Program-made: the position numbers and the translations under genes
DNA from: Thalassobius vesicularis
Lineage (GTDB): Bacteria; Pseudomonadota; Alphaproteobacteria; Rhodobacterales; Rhodobacteraceae
Length of the DNA stretch: 64,000 bases
Direction of reading: 5' to 3'
Assembly (NCBI RefSeq): GCF_004799325.1
Contig: NZ_SSMD01000008.1
Coordinates: 112,777 to 176,776, forward strand
The notes under the pieces: generated by a model
What the model saw: only the letters and a program-made list of their open reading frames with translations
Databases searched by the model: none
Told to the model about the DNA's origin: nothing
Shown: positions 8,374-17,725 of the stretch, one piece after another
How the letters are laid out: each line of letters opens with the position of its first letter
How positions within the stretch are numbered: position 1 is the stretch's first letter

Positions 8374-9540
8374 TCAGAACGCGTTAAGCCCGGTCAGGTT
8401 GCGCCCGATGACCAGTTTTTGGATTTCGGTGGTGCCATCGGGAATCGGCATGACCTTTGCATTGCGGAAGTGCCGTTCAACGTCGAACTCTTTGGTGATG
8501 CCGTTGCCGCCGTGGATCTGCACCGCTTTGCCGGCGATTTCGACGGCCATTTCGGTTGCATACCATTTCGCCATCGAGGTCTGGGTGTCACAGCGCACGC
8601 CCAGGTCCAGAAGTTGCAGCCCGCGCTGGCACAACAGGCGCGCGGCATCCAGGTGCGTGGCCATGTCGGCCAGGTAGCCTTGAATCAACTGGTGCCCGCC
8701 AATCGGCTTGCCATGCTGCTCGCGTTCCTGGGCATATTTGACCGCACATTCCAATGCCGCCTGACCAATGCCGATGCTGGTCAGGCCAACAAACACACGC
8801 GCGCTCTCAAACAGTTTCAACGTCTGGAACAGGCCGCCGCCTGCATTACCCAGAACATGCTCGGCGGTGGTTTCCGCCCGGTCGAAAAACAATTCACAGG
8901 TCGATGCACCGACAAGTCCCATCTTGCGCAATTCGCGGCTCTCATAGTTGCCGGTGTCGCGGTCGACGATGACCATGGAAATACCGTCGTCCAGATTGCA
9001 GACAACGATGGCGAAATCCGACTGGGCCCCATTGGAAATCCAGAGCTTCTGGCCAGTGACGAAAATCTTATCGCCCTCTCGGTCCGCACGTGTCTTGACC
9101 TCGCGTACGTTCGAACCGACCTCTGGTTCGGAAATACAGGTGGCACAGATCCGTTCGCTGCGCAGGAGCGGCTTCAGATAGGCCTCTTTCTGCGCCACAT
9201 TTCCCAAGAGGTTGACCGCGAACACGGCATGACCCTGAATCAGCACCGCGATTGCCAGATCGGCCCATATCCGGGCCAGTTCCTCGTATAGGATGCCATA
9301 GGTCATGCGGTCGATTCCGGCACCGCCTTCCTCTTCGGGGATCAGGCCGCTGATCAGCCCGAATTCCTCGACCTTGGCGAACAGGGACTTCAGGGTTTTC
9401 GCATCGGGGGGGTGGCCGAGGTTCTCGTATTTCTCGGCCAGCGGCGCGAACTCTGCCTCGGCCATCTTGCGGAAGTTTTCCAGCAACATGCGTTGCTCAT
9501 CTGTATAGATTGCCTGAGCGGCGGCGATCACGTTTTCCAT
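8374..9540 (-). CDS. acyl-CoA dehydrogenase
   Basis: 388 aa, intact. Motifs: IPEEEGGAGID (about 68-78), CISEPEVGSNVREVKTRA, GQKLWISNGAQ, YAQEREQHGKPIG, IHGGNGITKEFDVERHFRNAK, and IPDGTTEIQK near 373 carrying the catalytic Glu. It should make a 2-enoyl-CoA with ETF as electron acceptor. GGAGA six bases before ATG 9540 supports the start. It is the last gene of the minus-strand trio starting at 11600, with 16 bp to the thiolase upstream. Confidence 0.9.
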   Translation of the reverse strand: MENVIAAAQAIYTDEQRMLLENFRKMAEAEFAPLAEKYENLGHPPDAKTLKSLFAKVEEFGLISGLIPEEEGGAGIDRMTYGILYEELARIWADLAIAVLIQGHAVFAVNLLGNVAQKEAYLKPLLRSERICATCISEPEVGSNVREVKTRADREGDKIFVTGQKLWISNGAQSDFAIVVCNLDDGISMVIVDRDTGNYESRELRKMGLVGASTCELFFDRAETTAEHVLGNAGGGLFQTLKLFESARVFVGLTSIGIGQAALECAVKYAQEREQHGKPIGGHQLIQGYLADMATHLDAARLLCQRGLQLLDLGVRCDTQTSMAKWYATEMAVEIAGKAVQIHGGNGITKEFDVERHFRNAKVMPIPDGTTEIQKLVIGRNLTGLNAF

Positions 9541-9556
9541 GGTTCGTCTCCTTGTT

Positions 9557-10795
9557 TCAACGGCCCAGAATGATGACGCAGGCGGCCGCTTCTTCTACCC
9601 CGTGCAACCCCCCGCCGTTTTCGGCGATGGCATTCTTTGCCCCTTCGACCTGGCGCGCGCCAGCTTCGCCGCGCAGTTGCGTGACCAGTTCGAAAACCTG
9701 CCCTATCCCTGTGGCACCGACCGGGTGGCCCTTGGATTCCAACCCGCCCGAGGGGTTCACCGGAATGCGTCCGCCGATCTTTGTCTCGCCGCGCAGACTG
9801 GCGGGACCGCCCTCGCCGAATTCGACAAATCCGAGGTTCTCGATCTGGATCACTTCGCCCACGGCCGTGGCGTCATGCACTTCGGCCACCGATATATCCT
9901 CGGGGCCGATCCCGGCCTGTTCATAGGCCTCAAGCGCGGCAAGCCGGGTCAGGTGGTTCTTGTAATCTTCCGGCGGACGATCGGTGCCCGAGCGCAGGAT
10001 CGCGGCCTTGACCTTGATCGCGCGCGCGGGATCTAGGCCCAGACGTTTTATCCCCTCGCCGGTGCATAAAACGGCCGCAGCGGCCCCGTCCGAGATCGGG
10101 GCGCACATCGGCAGGGTCAGCGGATAGGTGATCGGCGGCGCGGCCAATACCTGATCGACGCTCATGGCTTCTCGGTATTGCGCCAGTGGATTATGCACGG
10201 AATGCGCATGGTTCTTGGCGGCGACGGCGGCGAACTGTTCCTGAGTTGTGCCAAAGGTCTTCATGTGCAGCCGGGCGAAGCCTGCGTAGACATCCATGAA
10301 CACGCTGTAGGGCTTGGGCGATTTCGATCCTTCGGGTTCCTCGACCCCTGCACCCAGATCGGCCAGCCGTTGCGCGACCTCTTCGCTGTTGCTGACGTCC
10401 CAGCCGCTGTCGAAGGCCGAAAACATCAACGCACGGTCGTCAGAATACATCTTTTCGGCGCCCACGGCGAGACAGCAGTCGCCATTGCCGGCCTTGAGGA
10501 AATCGACTGCCAGTTTGAACCCGGTCGAGGCGCTGGCGCAGGCGTTTTCGACATTCACCACCGGAATGCCCTGAATGCCCATTTCACGCAGCGCGATTTC
10601 GCCGCGGATCATGTGCTGGCCCTCCATGTGGCCCTGCACCGCATTCGAGAAGAATGCGCCGTCGATACGATCTGCCGTCACTCGGGCATCGGAAAGCGCG
10701 GCGGCGACGGCCTCGCCGGTCATGTCCTTGATGGTTTTGTCCCGGAACTTTCCGAACGGCGTCATCCCGATGCCAACGATGTAAATGTCCTGCAT
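9557..10795 (-). CDS. SCPx-type thiolase / lipid-transfer thiolase
   Basis: 412 aa. The start at 10795 (MQDIYIVGIGMTPFG) is fixed by AGGAGG seven bases upstream. Key motifs: VENACASAS with the nucleophilic Cys, EVHDA, and NPSGGLESKGHPVGATGIGQ near the C-terminus. This class cleaves 3-oxoacyl-CoA, often of branched or sterol-type acids. The C-terminal CxG of classic thiolases is replaced by NGGGLHGVEEAAACV. It sits between a crotonase and an acyl-CoA dehydrogenase, giving most of a beta-oxidation round. Confidence 0.88.
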   Translation of the reverse strand: MQDIYIVGIGMTPFGKFRDKTIKDMTGEAVAAALSDARVTADRIDGAFFSNAVQGHMEGQHMIRGEIALREMGIQGIPVVNVENACASASTGFKLAVDFLKAGNGDCCLAVGAEKMYSDDRALMFSAFDSGWDVSNSEEVAQRLADLGAGVEEPEGSKSPKPYSVFMDVYAGFARLHMKTFGTTQEQFAAVAAKNHAHSVHNPLAQYREAMSVDQVLAAPPITYPLTLPMCAPISDGAAAAVLCTGEGIKRLGLDPARAIKVKAAILRSGTDRPPEDYKNHLTRLAALEAYEQAGIGPEDISVAEVHDATAVGEVIQIENLGFVEFGEGGPASLRGETKIGGRIPVNPSGGLESKGHPVGATGIGQVFELVTQLRGEAGARQVEGAKNAIAENGGGLHGVEEAAACVIILGR

Positions 10796-10811
10796 CGTTT
10801 GTCCTCCTGAC

Positions 10812-11600
10812 CTAGTATCCGCGAAACTGCGGTTTTCGTTTTTCATTGAACGCCGACAGACCCTCGTGCATGTCCCAGGATCGCATGTGCGCGCGCAGGT
10901 TCAGCATCTCTTCGGAAAGCGCGGCGGTTTCGTCCACGTCCAGCGACCGATTGGAAACCGTCTTCATGCGGCGTAAGACCGCCGGGCTTTTTTCTGCCAG
11001 CCTGTCGGTAAAGGCCTGCACCGCTTGTCGCAGGTCTTCGTCCGCGACGACCTTGTTCACCAGTCCCCAGTCCATCATGTCCCGTGCCGAAACGTTCTCG
11101 CCCGAGAACAGCAGGTATTTCGCGCGGTTCAGGCCAATCCTACGCGGCAGGATCGCCGCACCGCCGGCCCCGGGAAAGACGCCAAAGTTGGAATGTGCGT
11201 CGCCCAGTTGCGCGCTTTCGGCGGCAAAGACCAGATCGCAGGCCATCACCATTTCCAAACCGCCCGCCATCGCCAGCCCGTTCACTGCGGCGATCACCGG
11301 TTTCGGGCCATGTCGCATAAGCCCAAACGTGTGATCGACAAGATCCAGAAGATCCGGCTCGCCTGGTGCATGTTTGGCGCCAGCAACTTCTTTCAGATCG
11401 GCACCGGCGCAGAATGCCCGGCCAGAGCCGGTCAGGACAATTGTACGCACCCCATCGTCGGCCAGCGCCGATTCCAGTGCTGCCGCCATCTCGCGCAGCA
11501 TCTGCGTTGACATTGCGTTGAGCTGTTCGGTGCGCTGGAAGGTAATCCATTCAGTTTTTGCGACCCGCTCAACGAATAGCGTCTGCTTTGCCTCACTCAT
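10812..11600 (-). CDS. enoyl-CoA hydratase/isomerase-family protein
   Basis: 262 aa, first gene of the minus-strand trio; AGGAG precedes ATG 11600. Crotonase motifs include GSGRAFCAGADLKE and NGLAMAGGLEM. The two hydratase Glu positions read GDAHSNFG (His) and NRAKYLLFSG (Tyr), as in the crotonase at 4519, so simple hydration should not be assumed. The ending (GLSAFNEKRKPQFRGY) is typical of the superfamily. No copy of the window's palindromic operator occurs in its promoter region (11601-11713). Confidence 0.82.
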   Translation of the reverse strand: MSEAKQTLFVERVAKTEWITFQRTEQLNAMSTQMLREMAAALESALADDGVRTIVLTGSGRAFCAGADLKEVAGAKHAPGEPDLLDLVDHTFGLMRHGPKPVIAAVNGLAMAGGLEMVMACDLVFAAESAQLGDAHSNFGVFPGAGGAAILPRRIGLNRAKYLLFSGENVSARDMMDWGLVNKVVADEDLRQAVQAFTDRLAEKSPAVLRRMKTVSNRSLDVDETAALSEEMLNLRAHMRSWDMHEGLSAFNEKRKPQFRGY

Positions 11601-11713
11601 GCTAAGCTCCTGATAATTATACATATTATTGGTTTTTCGCCTTGTCTTTTGCGGCGATTTACGCTGCACTCGGGCGGACCCGCACGTGGAAAACAAAAGA
11701 ACTGGAGATTGAT
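11601..11713. promoter_or_regulatory. divergent AT-rich promoter region without the common operator
   Basis: 113 bp separate the crotonase (minus) and CoA-transferase-like (plus) starts. An AT-rich stretch (about 11611-11632, TAATTATACATATTATT) is the likely core promoter. No CTAAC-N4-GTTAG match was seen, which suggests that this pair is controlled differently from the other catabolic units. Confidence 0.4.
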
Positions 11714-12817
11714 ATGAGCACTGCACCCCTGGCCGGCCTGAAAATCCTCAGCCTTGCCGAACAGTTTCCCGGTCCCTATGCCACAATGCTGTTGTCCGAC
11801 ATGGGAGCCGAGGTGATCATGATTGAACGCCCGGGCATCGGTGATCCGGCCCGGCAATTTCCGCCCTTGTTCCGGGCACTGAACCGAGGCAAGCGCAGCG
11901 TTGCGTTGGATCTGAAATCGGCCGAGGGGCTGGCACGGTTTCGCGAACTGGCCAAGGAATCGGATGTCATCGTCGAAGGGTTCCGCCCTGGCAAGCTTGC
12001 GGCCTTGGGTGCCGGTTTCGAGGACATGCGTAGTGTCAACTCGCGGCTGGTTTATGTATCGATTTCGGGTTACGGGCAGGACGGCCCCTATCGTGACAGG
12101 GCTGGCCATGACCTGAGCTATGAAGGGGTTGGCGGTTTGCTGGCCGATCAGGCCGATGCAAAGCAGCCCGGCCCTGTGCCGCCGATCCCCCTTGCGGATG
12201 TTGGCGCGGCGTTGTTCGCCGCGATCGCAATCCTGTCGGCGGTGGTGTCGAGCCAGCGCACAGGGCAGGGGCGTTACGTGGACGTGTCCATGTCGGATGC
12301 GGTGGTTTCGATGTTGACCGCATTCCTCGTTCCCGCCGCCAATGGAACACCGCTGGGCGAATTTATCGCCGAGCCGGGCTATGGCGTGTTCACCTGCAAA
12401 GACGGCAAGCTCTTGACCTTGTCCATCGCGCATGAGGACTGGTTCTGGAAACCGTTCTGCGATGTGATCGACAGGGCGGATCTTGCGCCGTTGACAGGCC
12501 GCGACCGTGTCGCCCGCAAGGCCGCGCTGCGCGAAGAAATCGCGGCGATTCTGGTTGGCAAGACGCGCGCCGAATGGGGCGACCTTCTGGATAAGGCGGG
12601 GGTGCCATGGGGTCCGGTCAATTCCCTGGTCGAAACGTTGGACGACCCCCATGTGCGTGCGCGCCAGCTGCTGCGCAAGATTACGCATGACGGCGGCAAG
12701 GCCGAGACTTTTATTGTCCAGCCGTTGAAATTTGATGGCTTCGAAACCGCAACACCGAATCTGCCCCCTGAACTCGGGGCAGATAATGACAGCGTTTTTT
12801 CGGACGACGCCACCTAG
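11714..12817 (+). CDS. CaiB/BaiF-family protein, racemase-like
   Basis: 367 aa with GGAG six bases before ATG 11714. Complete class III CoA transferase fold: FPGPYATMLLSDMGAEVIMIERPG near the N-terminus, LNRGKRSVALDLKS, GYGQDGPYRDRAGHDLSYEG, and IPLADVGAALFA. The GHD and LADVG residues occupy the His/Asp positions of alpha-methylacyl-CoA racemase. It converges on the SDR at 12843 with a 25-bp gap. A CoA transferase activity cannot be excluded. Confidence 0.85.
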   Translation: MSTAPLAGLKILSLAEQFPGPYATMLLSDMGAEVIMIERPGIGDPARQFPPLFRALNRGKRSVALDLKSAEGLARFRELAKESDVIVEGFRPGKLAALGAGFEDMRSVNSRLVYVSISGYGQDGPYRDRAGHDLSYEGVGGLLADQADAKQPGPVPPIPLADVGAALFAAIAILSAVVSSQRTGQGRYVDVSMSDAVVSMLTAFLVPAANGTPLGEFIAEPGYGVFTCKDGKLLTLSIAHEDWFWKPFCDVIDRADLAPLTGRDRVARKAALREEIAAILVGKTRAEWGDLLDKAGVPWGPVNSLVETLDDPHVRARQLLRKITHDGGKAETFIVQPLKFDGFETATPNLPPELGADNDSVFSDDAT

Positions 12818-12842
12818 AGGCGGCGGTTGGTCGATGTCTACT

Positions 12843-13631
12843 CTAGCAGGCAAACGAATACCCACCATTCACTGGATAGGTCTGTCCGGTGATCCAGCTG
12901 GCAGCATCCGAGCAGAGGAACAGGATCATTCCGGCGGGGTCTTCCGGCTCGCCCAGACGGCGGATCACGTACTGCGACAATGCCCGCTTCTCGGTCTCTG
13001 CATCCGGGATCAGGTCGGCGACAGCCGGAGTTCTTGTGCCCCCCAAGGCGACGCAATTCGCGGTGATCCCGAACCGACCACCGGCTTTTGCAATTGCCCG
13101 CATGAAGCCGGCCGCACCGGCCTTGGCCCCGGAATAAACCGCCAGATGCGGTTCACCGACACGGCCGGCGTCGGAAATGACGGTCACAATGCGCCCATAG
13201 CCACTGTTAACCATCAACGGCATGGCGTGACGGGTGCAGTTCAGCACCCCATCGAAATTGGTGGCCATCCAGCGGCGCCATTCATCGGGATCGGATTCCC
13301 AAAAAGGGACCAGATCGTCGAGCCGCGATGTCGGCCCGGCGTTGCCCGCATTGTTGACCAGAATATCCACGCCGCCAAATGTGGTCTGCGTTTCGGCAAA
13401 CGCCGCGCCAACCGCGTCGAAATCCGAGACGTCGAAGGCGAGCGGCAGAGCCTTTGCACCCGCTGCCTCCACTTCCGCGGCAACGCTTTCGGCCCGTTCG
13501 GCGTGAAAATCGTTGACAACGATGGCACCGGCTCCGTGTTCCGCCAGATAAAGCGCGACTTGCCGACCAACGCCTTGCCCCGCTCCGGTTACAAATGCGG
13601 TACGACCTTTGATGGAAAGCAGGTTACTCAT
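12843..13631 (-). CDS. SDR-family oxidoreductase
   Basis: 262 aa. Cofactor motif TGAGQGVGRQ, NNAGNAG, and YSGAKAG of the Ser-Tyr-Lys triad are present; VVNDFHAE suggests preference for NAD (acidic residue after beta2). It ends with WITGQTYPVNGGYSFAC. It probably oxidises a 3-hydroxyacyl-CoA or another alcohol. It is the last gene of the transporter operon, 12 bp after livF, with an AAGGAG-type SD. Confidence 0.85.
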   Translation of the reverse strand: MSNLLSIKGRTAFVTGAGQGVGRQVALYLAEHGAGAIVVNDFHAERAESVAAEVEAAGAKALPLAFDVSDFDAVGAAFAETQTTFGGVDILVNNAGNAGPTSRLDDLVPFWESDPDEWRRWMATNFDGVLNCTRHAMPLMVNSGYGRIVTVISDAGRVGEPHLAVYSGAKAGAAGFMRAIAKAGGRFGITANCVALGGTRTPAVADLIPDAETEKRALSQYVIRRLGEPEDPAGMILFLCSDAASWITGQTYPVNGGYSFAC

Positions 13632-13643
13632 CTTCGCTCCTTT

Positions 13644-14441
13644 CTATCCCAGCCATCTCTTCCGGCGGCGATAGTGTTTGATATCTCGATAGCTTTTGCG
13701 CTCGCCCGATGCGGTTACGCCGAGATAGAATTCCTTGATGTCCTCGTTGTCAGCGAGCTTGTCGGCAGGGCCGTCCATCACGATCCGGCCGTTCTCCATC
13801 ACATAGGCATAGTCGGCGATCGATAGCGCCGCGGCGCTGTTTTGTTCGACCAGGAAGAAGGTCGTGCCTTCTGACTTGAGCTGCTTGAGCACTTCGTAAA
13901 CATCCCGGACCATCATCGGGGCCAATCCCAACGACGGTTCGTCGATCGCGATGATCTTGGGGCTGGCCATCATGGCCCGGCCGATCAGCAGCAGTTGTTG
14001 TTCGCCACCAGACATGAAGCCAGAGGTGCGGTTGCGCAGGTCCGCAAGCCGGGGCATCAAGGTGTAAACATGGTCCAGGCGCTTTTTCAGCTCGGCGGAG
14101 TTGGGCACCATGTGCCCGCCGACGATCAGGTTTTGCTCTGACGTCAGATGCCGCAAAACGCGCCGCCCTTCCATCACATGGATGAGACCGTTCTTCACGA
14201 CTTCCGAGGCTTCCATGTTCTGAATGGGAGTTCCGTCCAGAACGATGGACCCCGCCGAAACGGTTCCATCCTCGGATTTGAGCGTTCCCGAGATGGCTTT
14301 AAGCGTCGTGCTTTTTCCTGCGCCATTGCCACCGAGCAGAGCAACACATTGTCCCGCACGGACTGTCATGGACACGCCTTTGAGCGCCAGGATGACGTCG
14401 GAATATGTCACCTCTACGTTGTTGAGTTCCAGCATGGTCAT
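13644..14441 (-). CDS. livF: branched-chain amino acid-type ABC transporter ATP-binding protein (LivF)
   Basis: 265 aa. Walker A GGNGAGKST (about 37-45), ABC signature MSGGEQQ, Walker B IIAIDEPSLGLAP, and a VEQNS switch. It has the LivF length plus a basic tail (RDIKHYRRRKRWLG). It powers uptake together with LivG, LivH and LivM encoded in the same operon. With an acyl-CoA ligase in the operon, the cargo is more likely a carboxylic acid than an amino acid. ATG 14435 is an alternative start. Confidence 0.9.
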   Translation of the reverse strand: MTMLELNNVEVTYSDVILALKGVSMTVRAGQCVALLGGNGAGKSTTLKAISGTLKSEDGTVSAGSIVLDGTPIQNMEASEVVKNGLIHVMEGRRVLRHLTSEQNLIVGGHMVPNSAELKKRLDHVYTLMPRLADLRNRTSGFMSGGEQQLLLIGRAMMASPKIIAIDEPSLGLAPMMVRDVYEVLKQLKSEGTTFFLVEQNSAAALSIADYAYVMENGRIVMDGPADKLADNEDIKEFYLGVTASGERKSYRDIKHYRRRKRWLG

Positions 14442-14496
14442 ATTGCCCGGGGCTAAGGATCAGAACGGGCGCCGCGACTGCGGCGCCCGGATTAAT

Positions 14497-15735
14497 TCAC
14501 CATTTCTCAACTTGCGGAACGTCGACACCCGTTGCCGCGATGGTGATTTTCCCATCTTTGACGGTGCCCACATTCACTTTGAGGCCTTCCAATGGGAACG
14601 GTGCTTCTGGCGTAAAGGACAAGGTCGGCAGGAACCCATGGGTTTCTTCGGTGGTGATCGGTTTGGCAAAAAGCGCCTCACGTACCATCTCTCCGGTCAG
14701 GCCCTCGGCGCCGTTCGCCTCGATCGCGTGATCGATCACGGTCACGGTATAGAGACCCTGAGATACGCCCATTGCGGTCACGACGTTCCAAGGTGCTTCG
14801 AGTCCGTAATCGGCAACCAATGTCTCGTAGAATTGTCGCGCGGGAGTGTCCTCATCGGCCGCAATCGCCATGCCGTAGGCTTCAAAGTCCCCCTCCATTT
14901 GCTCAAGCCCGCCAAGCGCGCCACCCGAGGCTGGAAGCCCGTTATGCGAACTCATCATGATCGGGATGTTCGCCCCGTTGGCCTGCAGCCCACGTTTCGC
15001 GGCAACCACGATAGAGGTGTTCGTTTGGATTACCAGCGCCTCGGCCCCGGCTCGTACAACGCGGCGCATTTGCCCCGTCAGATCGGTGGGTTGAACTTCG
15101 GTATAGATGACCTCGACGAGGTCGATCTCCTCGGGGTGCTCTTCGGCATAGAGTTCAAGGCCCTTTGCCATGTCGACATAGGCAGGCGATGCTTCGGAGG
15201 CGAGGATCGCAACCTTGAGCGGTTCGTCTCCTCCGCGCTGTTCACGCATCCAGTTCAGAAAGCCGACACTTTCGTGCGAATAGGTCGGGCGTGGGTTGAA
15301 AATCCAGGCATCCGGTTGCCAGGCAAAACCGTAGGCCGCTGTGGCCATGAACATCGGGATTTTGTCTTCCGGCAGGCGTTCGGAAAGGGCCGCGACGTCA
15401 GGCCCGCCGAGGCCGACAACCGCAATCGGGTCCAGTTCCGATTTGATCCCGGGCCAGAGACTTGCCACCTGTGCCGCGTCATAGCGGGTTTCGTAGTTTT
15501 TGTAGTTCAGCGTGACGCCAAGTTCCTTGCCGCGGGTTTCATTCCACCAGGTGAACACAGCTTCGCGTCCGCCTGCCAGGATGGGCATGATGTCAGCATA
15601 AGGGCCGGAAAAGTCCGACAGCAGGGCGAGATTATAGGTCTCTTCGGCCTGCGCCTTCAAAGGCATGGTCGCCGCGGCCGCCAAGGCAGCCGCTGCCAGT
15701 AAGCCGCGAAGACCTCGATTCGATTGGTAAGTCAT
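14497..15735 (-). CDS. periplasmic substrate-binding protein of a Liv-type ABC transporter
   Basis: 412 aa. A Sec signal peptide is clear (basic N-terminus, LLAAAALAAAATMPLKAQA, cleavage about residue 30). It is followed by the type I periplasmic-binding fold (ETYNLALLSDFSGPYAD, VVGLGGPDVAALSERL). SD GGGAGGAAG precedes ATG 15735. The family binds branched amino acids, but many members in catabolic clusters bind aromatic or alicyclic acids. It sets the specificity of the import system. Confidence 0.88.
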   Translation of the reverse strand: MTYQSNRGLRGLLAAAALAAAATMPLKAQAEETYNLALLSDFSGPYADIMPILAGGREAVFTWWNETRGKELGVTLNYKNYETRYDAAQVASLWPGIKSELDPIAVVGLGGPDVAALSERLPEDKIPMFMATAAYGFAWQPDAWIFNPRPTYSHESVGFLNWMREQRGGDEPLKVAILASEASPAYVDMAKGLELYAEEHPEEIDLVEVIYTEVQPTDLTGQMRRVVRAGAEALVIQTNTSIVVAAKRGLQANGANIPIMMSSHNGLPASGGALGGLEQMEGDFEAYGMAIAADEDTPARQFYETLVADYGLEAPWNVVTAMGVSQGLYTVTVIDHAIEANGAEGLTGEMVREALFAKPITTEETHGFLPTLSFTPEAPFPLEGLKVNVGTVKDGKITIAATGVDVPQVEKW

Positions 15736-15769
15736 ATTCTTCCTCCCAGGTTTAGAGCCGCTCTATTTC

Positions 15770-16822
15770 TCAGTAAGGAAACGGCCAGATACGGTATGAC
15801 GACTTCAGGATGTTCCAGCGGTGCATCAGCCCCTTGGGTTCGAGGATCATAAACAATGCGATCACGCCGCCAAGAACGACATTCATGCCAGCGAACACGA
15901 TGTCACCGCCAAGGAATGATACCGAGTCGGCGATATTGGGGCCGACCGTCGCGATAATTTCCTGGATGATGCGGATAATGAAGACGCCGATCAGGGCCCC
16001 CACGATTGAACCCATCCCGCCGACGATGATCATCGCGACGAAGAAGATCGAGTGAAACAGGGTGAACTGGTCTACCCCCACGAAGCGGATCAGATAGGCC
16101 CAAAGCGCCCCGCCGACGCCCGCATAGAAAGCGCCGATCAGGAAGGCATTTGCCTTTGTGGCCGCGACATTGATCCCCATTATACCCGCGGCCACGTCAT
16201 CATCCCTGACCGCCACGAAGGCACGGCCGAAGCGTGACCGAACGATCCCGAACGCGCCCGCCACCATGATCGCGGTCACGGCGAAATTCAGATAGAACTG
16301 CGAAGATTCGCTGACAAATCGCAGCCCGAAAAGCTCGGCCGGGGGCACGGTGATACCGTTCGATCCACCCAGCCAGGTTGACGGCAGGTTCAATACGGCA
16401 AAGTGGAACAGGAACTGAGCTGCAATCGTGGTCAGTGCCAGATAGAACCCCTTGATCCGCGCCGCGGTCAAGCCAAAGAGAAAGCCGAACAGCGCAGCCG
16501 AGAGCCCGGCCAGAGGAATGGTCAGCAGAAACGTAAGGCCGGTCTTCGAGGCCAGTATCGAGGCCGTATAGGCGCCGACCCCCATGAACGCCGCCTGACC
16601 CAGGTTGATCTGGCCCGCATAGCCGGTGCAGATCTGAAGCCCGACGGCGATGACGGCGCTGATCATCATCATATTCAGGATAGCGATGATACGGCTGCTC
16701 ACCAGGTAAGGCGCCAACAGCAGTAGAGCCATGAATACGACGAGGGCCAGAAACTGCCAGCGCGTTCGGATCAAACGTCTGTCACTGCGATAGCTTGTCG
16801 GGAATACGCCAGAAGGATCCAT
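15770..16822 (-). CDS. livM: Liv-type ABC transporter permease (LivM)
   Basis: 350 aa, strongly hydrophobic, with about nine to ten predicted membrane segments. It contains GLQICTGYAGQINLGQAAFMG-like and LTTIAAQFLFHF sequences typical of LivM and the GAFYAGVGGALWAY loop. Its start lies 3 bp after the livH stop. It forms the inner-membrane channel with LivH. Confidence 0.9.
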   Translation of the reverse strand: MDPSGVFPTSYRSDRRLIRTRWQFLALVVFMALLLLAPYLVSSRIIAILNMMMISAVIAVGLQICTGYAGQINLGQAAFMGVGAYTASILASKTGLTFLLTIPLAGLSAALFGFLFGLTAARIKGFYLALTTIAAQFLFHFAVLNLPSTWLGGSNGITVPPAELFGLRFVSESSQFYLNFAVTAIMVAGAFGIVRSRFGRAFVAVRDDDVAAGIMGINVAATKANAFLIGAFYAGVGGALWAYLIRFVGVDQFTLFHSIFFVAMIIVGGMGSIVGALIGVFIIRIIQEIIATVGPNIADSVSFLGGDIVFAGMNVVLGGVIALFMILEPKGLMHRWNILKSSYRIWPFPY

Positions 16823-16825
16823 GGA

Positions 16826-17710
16826 TTACACCCGTTCGATTGTGCGCCAGCCGAACAGGCCGGTCGGCCGGATCAGCAGAATGGCAAGCATTATGATATA
16901 TGGAACGACACTGCCGAGCGAGCCACCGATCAACGGATCAAGGTAGTTGGTGGTCAAGCTCTGCGCGATGCCGATGATTATTCCTGCCAAGATAAGCCCG
17001 CCGATGGATTCCAGCCCGGCAAAGAGCGCCACCGGCAGGGCCGCGAACCCGATATCCGAGGCCAGGAAGGTCAGCGATTTGCCGCTGAGAAAGATCATCG
17101 CACCAATTGTGGACAGGATTGCCCCGAGAACCCAGGCAACGGCAATCGAGCCTTTCACCGAAATGCCCATCGAGGAAGCTACGACGTGGTCCTCCGCCAC
17201 AGCGGTCATACGGAGGCCGGACCGGGTCCGGTTGAAGAACCACGACAGGCCGACGGCCGCGACAATGGTGATGATCCCACCTATCAGGAGGTTCATCGGG
17301 ATCAACATATCGCCGAGGAACAAGGGTTTCAGCGGAAAAATGATCGGGAAGGGTCTTACCGCGGGACCGAACACAAGCAGCACCAAACCGCGCAGCAGGA
17401 TCAAAAGGCCGACGGTGACCATGACCATCGAGAAAACCGATTCACCGATCAGCTTTGTCAGGAAAATCCGTTCGATTGCGTACCCGACCAGCCCGGCCAG
17501 AACCAGCGAAAGGGGTATCGACAACCAAAGGCTAAGCCCCGCTTGCATCGTTGTGAACCAGACGATGAACCCGCCGATGATCACAAGCTCGCCCTGCGCG
17601 AAGTTGAACACCTTGCTGGCGCGGTAAATCACAACAAAGCCCATGGCCACCAGCGAATACAGAAGGCCGATCAAAGCCCCGGTAATGATGTCATTGATGA
17701 AATAGACCAT
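16826..17710 (-). CDS. livH: Liv-type ABC transporter permease (LivH)
   Basis: 294 aa, hydrophobic throughout. NDIITGALIGLLYSLVAMGFVVIYRASKVFNFAQGE is the usual LivH start, and the ends (GLFGW) agree with the family. AGGAGG lies upstream of ATG 17710. Together with LivM it forms the translocation path. Gene order livG, ligase, livH, livM, binding protein, livF is the one seen in aromatic-acid and phenylacetate uptake clusters. Confidence 0.9.
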   Translation of the reverse strand: MVYFINDIITGALIGLLYSLVAMGFVVIYRASKVFNFAQGELVIIGGFIVWFTTMQAGLSLWLSIPLSLVLAGLVGYAIERIFLTKLIGESVFSMVMVTVGLLILLRGLVLLVFGPAVRPFPIIFPLKPLFLGDMLIPMNLLIGGIITIVAAVGLSWFFNRTRSGLRMTAVAEDHVVASSMGISVKGSIAVAWVLGAILSTIGAMIFLSGKSLTFLASDIGFAALPVALFAGLESIGGLILAGIIIGIAQSLTTNYLDPLIGGSLGSVVPYIIMLAILLIRPTGLFGWRTIERV

Positions 17711-17725
17711 TGTCGCCGACCTCCT

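Noticed and set aside
8291..8677. Continuation of the SDR reading frame to 8677 on the plus strand
   Set aside because: It runs antisense through the intact dehydrogenase gene and has no SDR-like residues after RRLG; it is read-through of a broken frame.
11611..11632. AT-rich near-palindrome as a ninth copy of the operator
   Set aside because: It lacks the CTAAC and GTTAG cores and has a different arm sequence, so it was kept only as a promoter region.
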